Positions 5,407 to 8,399 of a DNA stretch of 8,399 bases are shown in pieces; position 1 is the first letter of the stretch; the number at the start of each line of letters is the position of its first letter. Source of the stretch: JARBAU01 sp040414675 (GTDB taxonomy: Archaea > Thermoproteota > Nitrososphaeria > Nitrososphaerales > Nitrososphaeraceae); NCBI GenBank assembly GCA_040414675.1, contig JBEDUN010000043.1, forward strand, positions 1-8,399. Reading direction: 5' to 3'. Position numbers and translations under genes: made by a program. The notes under the pieces were generated by a model. It was not told the origin of the DNA. It saw nothing but the letters and a program-made list of their open reading frames with translations, and made no database searches.

Positions 5407-5899
5407 TTTTTTCTGGATGAATTTTTATTATAATTCGCTTGTGATTTGGTTTTCGATAATAATATTTTCCAATACCAAGATACTTTTTTGCAAGCCTTTT
5501 GAGATGCTCATCTGCGCCCTCGGTTGTCTGGTCGATTACTTTTCCCTTTATCGATACCATATTGAAAGGATTGTTCTGTTCAACAACTGAGAGTGATATT
5601 CTTTTATCTTTTGTTACATGTCTATTTTTTGCGGAAGTTTCAAAGGTGTTTATCAAGATCAAGTCGTCTACCATCTCTGCCCAAACTGGGGTGATGTGCG
5701 GGGAGCCATCTTTTGACAACGTTGATAAAAATGCTAAATTTCTGCCATTAAAAAATTGAAGTACCTCGTCTTTATTGAGTTGTGTTACACCTGCTATAGG
5801 TTCCTTTGGTGGTATTATGTACCTTTCTGTATCTATTGGAGGTACATCAACCACTTCTACTGAGGTTAATATTCTTCTACTATCATTATCTTGTTGCAT
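5345..5899 (-). CDS. F420- or flavin-dependent split-barrel protein (PPOX class)
   Basis: The 184 residues match the pyridoxamine-phosphate-oxidase-like split-barrel superfamily, closest in pattern to the PPOX-class F420-dependent group. The barrel covers about residues 42-165: FFNGRNLAFLSTLSKDGSPH (49-68), ITPVWAEMVDDLILINT, KNRHVTKDKRISLSVVEQNN (91-110), a MVSIKGKV strand, and EHLKRLAKKYLG in the C-terminal helix. These proteins bind F420, FMN or haem and usually reduce small molecules or protect against oxidants; substrate and cofactor cannot be decided here. An N-terminal extension of about 40 residues, rich in Pro and Val, precedes the barrel. There is no signal peptide, so it is cytosolic. 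The ATG at 5899 has a minus-strand TATA-like TTAATACATA (5921-5930) about 26 nt upstream, fitting a leaderless transcript. The gene is convergent with the PAC2 gene. Confidence 0.85.
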   Translation of the reverse strand: MQQDNDSRRILTSVEVVDVPPIDTERYIIPPKEPIAGVTQLNKDEVLQFFNGRNLAFLSTLSKDGSPHITPVWAEMVDDLILINTFETSAKNRHVTKDKRISLSVVEQNNPFNMVSIKGKVIDQTTEGADEHLKRLAKKYLGIGKYYYRKPNHKRIIIKIHPEKIMGLSIHPAFYFLAYSPWTK

Positions 5900-5920
5900 G
5901 TTGTAAGAAGATTGGGCAAC

Positions 5921-5930
5921 TATGTATTAA
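5921..5930 (-). promoter_or_regulatory. TATA-like box of the split-barrel gene
   Basis: The minus strand reads TTAATACATA, centred about 26 nt upstream of the ATG at 5899, the distance expected for a leaderless archaeal transcript. Sequence agreement with the consensus is moderate. Confidence 0.35.
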
Positions 5931-6225
5931 TCATTATGCTGTATGGTGGTGCATTTGTTAACAAAATTGAAGTGGGTACAATACTTGTTTGCAGATGTCA
6001 TCTAATGGATGCGGAATCAGCTGCAAGGGATGATTTGATGTAAGTACTGGTCTTCATGGTATAAATCACGAATTTATATTAACAAACATAGTGAATTCGA
6101 ACCTTGTGCTTCAAGATATGGATACTAGTAATATCATATTTCTAGAAGTTCAAAATGCCCTGGTTTTATAAGAGACTTTAGTATAGATGTGACAGATTTA
6201 GAATAATGATCAAAAAGTCATGTCA

Positions 6226-6235
6226 TTTTATATAT
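6226..6235 (+). promoter_or_regulatory. TATA box of the helical protein gene
   Basis: TTTTATATAT is a strong archaeal TATA match. Transcription should begin near 6256, leaving a leader of about 24 nt before ATG 6280 or 30 nt before ATG 6286. No Shine-Dalgarno sequence is obvious in that leader. Confidence 0.55.
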
Positions 6236-6279
6236 CTCACTAAAATATAGACAGCATTATATTTTCCAAAGCGGTATTT

Positions 6280-6843
6280 ATGATTATGAGAAATTCTGAC
6301 GAAAATGAGAATATAAGAATAGGCAAAGAAATCATTTTAGAACAAATGAATCATCTAATTACTAATCCTGATGTAATTAAACGAAATGCATGTGCAGCAT
6401 GTCATATATTGTTAGAGCTAGTCAATAAGATGCACATAAACGAATTGGATGCTACTGATCTACTATCTCAGATTCTTATTCATGATTCCCACCTAAGTGA
6501 TACCTTTGTAGAAATGGTAGAAGACATCCATATGAAGCGAAGAATGATGGCCATACCATTTGTATTGAAGAGTAGGAGTGCTAAAGATAAATATATAGAC
6601 TCAAATTTTAAGAATTTTTTAGAAGAGAAATCTTCTGAACTAGTAAATTATGGTTACGATCTTGTTTTACGAAAATTATTGATTTCGGCTATTGCGTTGG
6701 AAATTGCACAAACTATTGGTGTCGACTATCATGCTGCCATGGAAGAGCTTTACTACTATATGAGAAAAAATGATGAGCAAACAAATTCTGCACTACTTGA
6801 ATTTAGTGCACGTTTAAGACGAAGCCGCTATAACAGGAACTAA
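6280..6843 (+). CDS. All-helical protein of unknown function, 187 residues
   Basis: I do not recognise this protein. It appears almost entirely alpha-helical and soluble, with no signal peptide, membrane segment or glycine-rich nucleotide site. Segments: a charged N-terminus (1-15), a helix with the cysteine pair NACAACHILLELVNK (36-50), a short polar block DATDLLSQILIHDSHLSD (57-74), a basic turn MKRRMM (85-90), a helix pair with VLRKLLISAIALEIAQTIG (129-147), and an aromatic helix MEELYYYMRKND (154-165) before a basic end LRRSRYNRN. C38-A-A-C41-H42 has the form of a haem c motif, but nothing else supports a cytochrome. ATG 6280 and ATG 6286 are both possible starts; a good TATA box lies at 6226-6235. 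Codon use and length make it a convincing gene. It stands alone on its strand. Confidence 0.75.
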   Translation: MIMRNSDENENIRIGKEIILEQMNHLITNPDVIKRNACAACHILLELVNKMHINELDATDLLSQILIHDSHLSDTFVEMVEDIHMKRRMMAIPFVLKSRSAKDKYIDSNFKNFLEEKSSELVNYGYDLVLRKLLISAIALEIAQTIGVDYHAAMEELYYYMRKNDEQTNSALLEFSARLRRSRYNRN

Positions 6844-7010
6844 AACTTTAGATATTTATCAAGTTTCTAAAAACGAGATTGCAAATTCGTTTCGATCGAG
6901 GTAGATCATGTACTTACAGATACACAATGATCGTTTTGGGACAATCGGATCTCTCAAAGGACGGGAATTGATAGCTACGGTATAACATTTGGCACTTTAA
7001 TTGAATAGCC
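6844..7010. other. Spacer after the helical protein gene
   Basis: No clear gene. A 25-residue plus-strand ORF (ATG 6908 to TAA 6983-6985) is present but has no motif, and a TAG lies two codons before it. GC content is slightly higher than in the other spacers around 6890-6985, with no obvious stem-loop. Confidence 0.35.
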
Positions 7011-7106
7011 ATGATTGAACTTACAAATAATGTGATAATAGAAAATGTAGATGTATGCAAAGCCGTAATGTGTGATAAGTCTAAATGCAACGGAACTTCA
7101 AAATAG
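7011..7106 (+). CDS. Possible Cys-containing microprotein, 31 residues
   Basis: A short frame from ATG 7011 to TAG 7104-7106 encodes 31 residues. The first half is a beta-like stretch (MIELTNNVIIENVDV); the second holds three evenly spaced cysteines, Cys16-X4-Cys21-X4-Cys26, in CKAVMCDKSKCNG. The pattern resembles very small metal-binding or redox proteins, but three Cys alone do not define a known site, so a dimer or a fourth ligand (Asp14 or Asp22) would be needed. It lies between the helical protein gene and the convergent zinc-ribbon gene. No strong TATA box is visible; TTTAATTGAATAG at about 6997-7009 is too close to the ATG. Composition favours a real gene, length does not. Confidence 0.35.
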   Translation: MIELTNNVIIENVDVCKAVMCDKSKCNGTSK

Positions 7107-7232
7107 AAACAAAAGCTGCTAAACCATTCAGAAAGTACTAAACTATGTGATGGTATATCATATTATTTCAAGATCATCCAGATCTATTACAGTTCTAATT
7201 CATACTAATTGTTATAATGAATATGTAATTCG
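7107..7232. other. AT-rich convergent spacer
   Basis: Short AT-rich stretch between the microprotein candidate and the 3' end of the zinc-ribbon gene. No hairpin with a T-run is seen on either strand. Confidence 0.4.
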
Positions 7233-7556
7233 CTACTTATTGAACCTTCGATAAAGTGCCAATACGTTGTTACACTTTCTGCATTTATATTCTCCTTTTT
7301 CAATAAGAACAATGTCATTCCCAACTTGCTCGTTTGGATTCTCATAAACAATTGCTGGAGAACCAGGATACTCTTGAGCACAATTATTGCAATAATATTT
7401 CGTAAATCGTGCCTCATTTAACCTTCCTATTTTACTTAGAAATATTTGAGGCACTCCAAGACTAGCTTTGGCTACTTCTTGCTCTGTCAAATTGGCAAAA
7501 GCGTAACCACCAGATCCCAACAATTTCTTTTCCTCTAAATCGTCTTCCTTGTTCAT
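7233..7556 (-). CDS. Zinc-ribbon protein of unknown function, 107 residues
   Basis: The protein has an acidic/basic N-terminal tail (1-11), a helical central part GYAFANLTEQEVAKASLGVP (17-36), and a four-cysteine zinc ribbon: Cys56-X2-Cys59 in YYCNNC and Cys92-X2-Cys95 in YKCRKC, with a 32-residue insertion carrying a beta-like IVLIEKGEY. The end LALYRRFNK is basic. The two knuckles are in the geometry of a single zinc site. Small ribbon proteins like this are common in archaeal transcription, translation and modification complexes, but I cannot assign it to a named family. It is cytosolic by composition. ATG 7556 is the only sensible start. Upstream, GTTTAGATATAC on the minus strand (about 7566-7577) is AT-rich but too close to the ATG to be a certain TATA box. 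Confidence 0.78.
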   Translation of the reverse strand: MNKEDDLEEKKLLGSGGYAFANLTEQEVAKASLGVPQIFLSKIGRLNEARFTKYYCNNCAQEYPGSPAIVYENPNEQVGNDIVLIEKGEYKCRKCNNVLALYRRFNK

Positions 7557-7818
7557 TTATACATATGTATATCTAAACCTACTTTTTCACCCTTTCGCTA
7601 TAGTGTGTCTCTTGTGATATGAGTGCAGTCCTCATCTAGCAGTTGTGAGTATCCTTCAACGCACATATCTATTCTCGAAATAATCGCATACTGTAATGTT
7701 ATCAGTCACTAATACTTTAGAATCATTGCAGAAAACATTCCTATTATATGACGTGTTAGATAATCTGATTCAGTTTAGGTAAAATGGTAGTCTAACCATA
7801 TATCCAATGCAATAGTTC

Positions 7819-7896
7819 GTTGCTGACTGGTCAATCACTACAATCGACTACGCTCATTCTAGCTAGTTTCGAGTTGATTGCGGTGCCAGCAACTCG
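7819..7896. repeat. Overlapping, mutually exclusive inverted repeats
   Basis: GTTGCTG (7819-7825) pairs with CAGCAAC (7887-7893), enclosing CAATCGACT (7841-7849), which pairs with AGTTGATTG (7872-7880) with one wobble pair. The alternative CGAGTTG (7870-7876) pairs perfectly with CAACTCG (7890-7896) across a 13-nt loop. The two folds share bases and exclude each other. No gene follows closely on the plus strand, so a switch role is speculative; a small RNA or chance is possible. Confidence 0.3.
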
Positions 7897-7968
7897 CTTT
7901 AAATATCGTTCAGTAGATATCCACATCATGTCAGTGTAAAGCCAACTGAACCACTCCTTGATGATATC
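7831..7968 (-). pseudogene. Possible protein-gene fragment on the minus strand
   Basis: A stop-to-stop frame of 45 codons (ends TGA at 7831-7833) reads as a tryptophan- and arginine-bearing helical peptide, including EWFSWLYTDMMWISTERYLK and then RVAGTAINSKLARMS. The first ATG in it (7929) would leave only 32 residues. Further open stretches of similar size lie on the same strand in other frames on both sides, as expected of a gene broken by indels. I cannot name a family, and random open frames of this length are not rare in AT-rich DNA. Confidence 0.25.
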
Positions 7969-8207
7969 TTATTATTCTTGAAGCATGAACCTTTCAGTCG
8001 GTGTTTATTAGAATAATTGAAACTGAGTGAGGTAGATAGGATTCACCCCATACGATATTCCCTCAAACCTCCGCTTATGAATTGTTGATTTCAGAACGAG
8101 TTGAACGTATTCAGTCGCAATGATTTAGATCGAAGGGTATTGCAATTAAGAAAAACATATCATTGGTATCTAAATTACTTCTAGAATCTCTATTCAGCAA
8201 TACTATC

Positions 8208-8217
8208 TATTATATAT
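8208..8217 (+). promoter_or_regulatory. TATA box of the cyclase-like gene
   Basis: TATTATATAT is a good archaeal TATA match and predicts transcription start near 8239, giving a leader of about 30 nt before ATG 8269. That leader contains GAGGAG at 8249-8254, a possible ribosome-binding site, although its 14-nt spacing to the ATG is long. Confidence 0.5.
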
Positions 8218-8268
8218 CAATATCCTTTAGTAATATTGTGCCCAATTTGAGGAGTAGATATTAGGCAT

Positions 8269-8399
8269 ATGAATAATGACGAGATATCCTTTCTAGACCA
8301 ATCAGAAAACTATTGTGTATGCTATGTAGATATGGTAGACTCTACAAGAGTAATATCTCAAATTAAAAAGAGTGACAAGATTGCACAATATTATTCTAT
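8269..8399 (+). CDS. Start of a class III adenylate/guanylate cyclase-like protein (runs off right edge)
   Basis: The first 43 residues are present from ATG 8269. After a short polar N-terminus the sequence CVCYVDMVDSTRVISQI (residues 16-32) matches the first beta-strand and loop of the class III nucleotidyl cyclase catalytic domain, where Asp21 is the expected first metal-binding aspartate and the DST turn contacts the substrate phosphates. It is followed by a helix, KKSDKIAQYYS, as expected. The domain begins almost at the N-terminus, so there is no upstream sensor or membrane segment; any such part would be C-terminal and outside the window. Whether it makes cyclic AMP or cyclic GMP, or is catalytically active at all, cannot be judged because the second metal Asp and the transition-state residues are missing from this fragment. 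Confidence 0.72.
   Translation, partial: MNNDEISFLDQSENYCVCYVDMVDSTRVISQIKKSDKIAQYYS

Larger units (their letters stand above)
5900..6279. other. Divergent spacer with weak small ORF
   Basis: This 380-nt spacer contains the promoters of the minus-strand split-barrel gene and the plus-strand helical protein gene. One plus-strand ORF (ATG 5936 to TAA 6041-6043, 35 residues, with CRCH near residue 19) is open but overlaps the minus promoter and has no motif; its frame stays open upstream through TTG 5912. The stretch 6044-6220 has no gene or clear structure. Confidence 0.45.
7557..8207. other. 0.65 kb region without a clear gene
   Basis: This region lies between the minus-strand zinc-ribbon gene and the plus-strand cyclase-like gene. 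It is less AT-rich than the other spacers in its middle (about 7800-7900 and 8030-8110). On the minus strand it contains three stop-bounded open stretches of 37-45 codons in different frames (7656-7769, 7831-7968, 8011-8124) with protein-like composition but no usable ATG for two of them. It also has overlapping inverted repeats at 7819-7896. It may be a decayed gene or hold a small RNA; neither is proved. Confidence 0.4.

Noticed and set aside
5499..5759. 86-codon plus-strand ORF
   Set aside because: It is entirely antisense to the split-barrel gene, whose family motifs are clear.
5936..6043. 35-residue plus-strand ORF with CRCH
   Set aside because: It overlaps the promoter of the divergent split-barrel gene, has no TATA box of its own, and two Cys and one His are not enough for a known site.
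6090..6106. GAATTCGAACC resembling a tRNA T-loop on the minus strand
   Set aside because: The flanking bases do not form a 5-bp T-stem and no acceptor or anticodon arm can be drawn around it.
6391..6405. CAACH as a haem c attachment motif
   Set aside because: The protein has no signal peptide, is predicted soluble and helical throughout, and shows no distal Met/His context of a cytochrome c.
6908..6985. 25-residue plus-strand ORF
   Set aside because: Too short and without motif or promoter at the right distance; chance is the simpler explanation.
7205..7417. 70-codon minus-strand ORF
   Set aside because: It overlaps the zinc-ribbon gene in another frame and lacks the Cys pattern.

Overview
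The window looks like a chromosomal segment of a low-GC archaeon, most likely an ammonia-oxidising Nitrososphaeria (Thaumarchaeota) of the Nitrososphaera/Nitrosocosmicus type. This is inferred from gene content (PAC2-family proteasome chaperone, F420-type split-barrel protein, small Cys-rich zinc proteins, a class III cyclase-like protein), from archaeal TATA boxes about 26 nt upstream of several start codons with almost no Shine-Dalgarno sites, and from long AT-rich spacers. No database search was possible, so the lineage is an inference.

Layout, left to right. A membrane-anchored protein of unknown function runs off the left edge (minus strand). Next is a 39-residue C2H2 zinc-finger microprotein (minus), apparently leaderless. 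A large exported phosphoesterase of the phospholipase C/acid phosphatase family follows (plus), with a palindrome upstream and a hairpin after the stop. After a 0.4 kb spacer with two doubtful small ORFs comes a family I inorganic pyrophosphatase (plus, TTG start). It converges on a 166-residue Cys/His-rich protein (minus). A 0.3 kb divergent spacer with a near-perfect palindrome leads to a PAC2-family protein (plus) with a low-complexity insert and a C-terminal Ile-Tyr-Gly that fits the HbYX proteasome-docking motif. It converges on an F420/FMN split-barrel protein (minus). Then come an all-helical protein I do not recognise (plus), a 31-residue Cys-containing microprotein candidate (plus), a 107-residue zinc-ribbon protein (minus), and a 0.7 kb region without a clear gene. 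The start of a class III nucleotidyl cyclase-like protein (plus) runs off the right edge.

The genes are mostly single units that alternate in strand, not an operon. Loose themes are phosphate release (exported phosphoesterase and cytosolic pyrophosphatase), proteasome function (PAC2/HbYX protein) and several small zinc-binding proteins of unknown role. I see no CRISPR array, tRNA, rRNA, intact insertion sequence or attachment site. The most noteworthy items are the HbYX-tailed PAC2 protein, the C2H2 microprotein, the double-cluster Cys/His protein and the unexplained region at 7557-8268.
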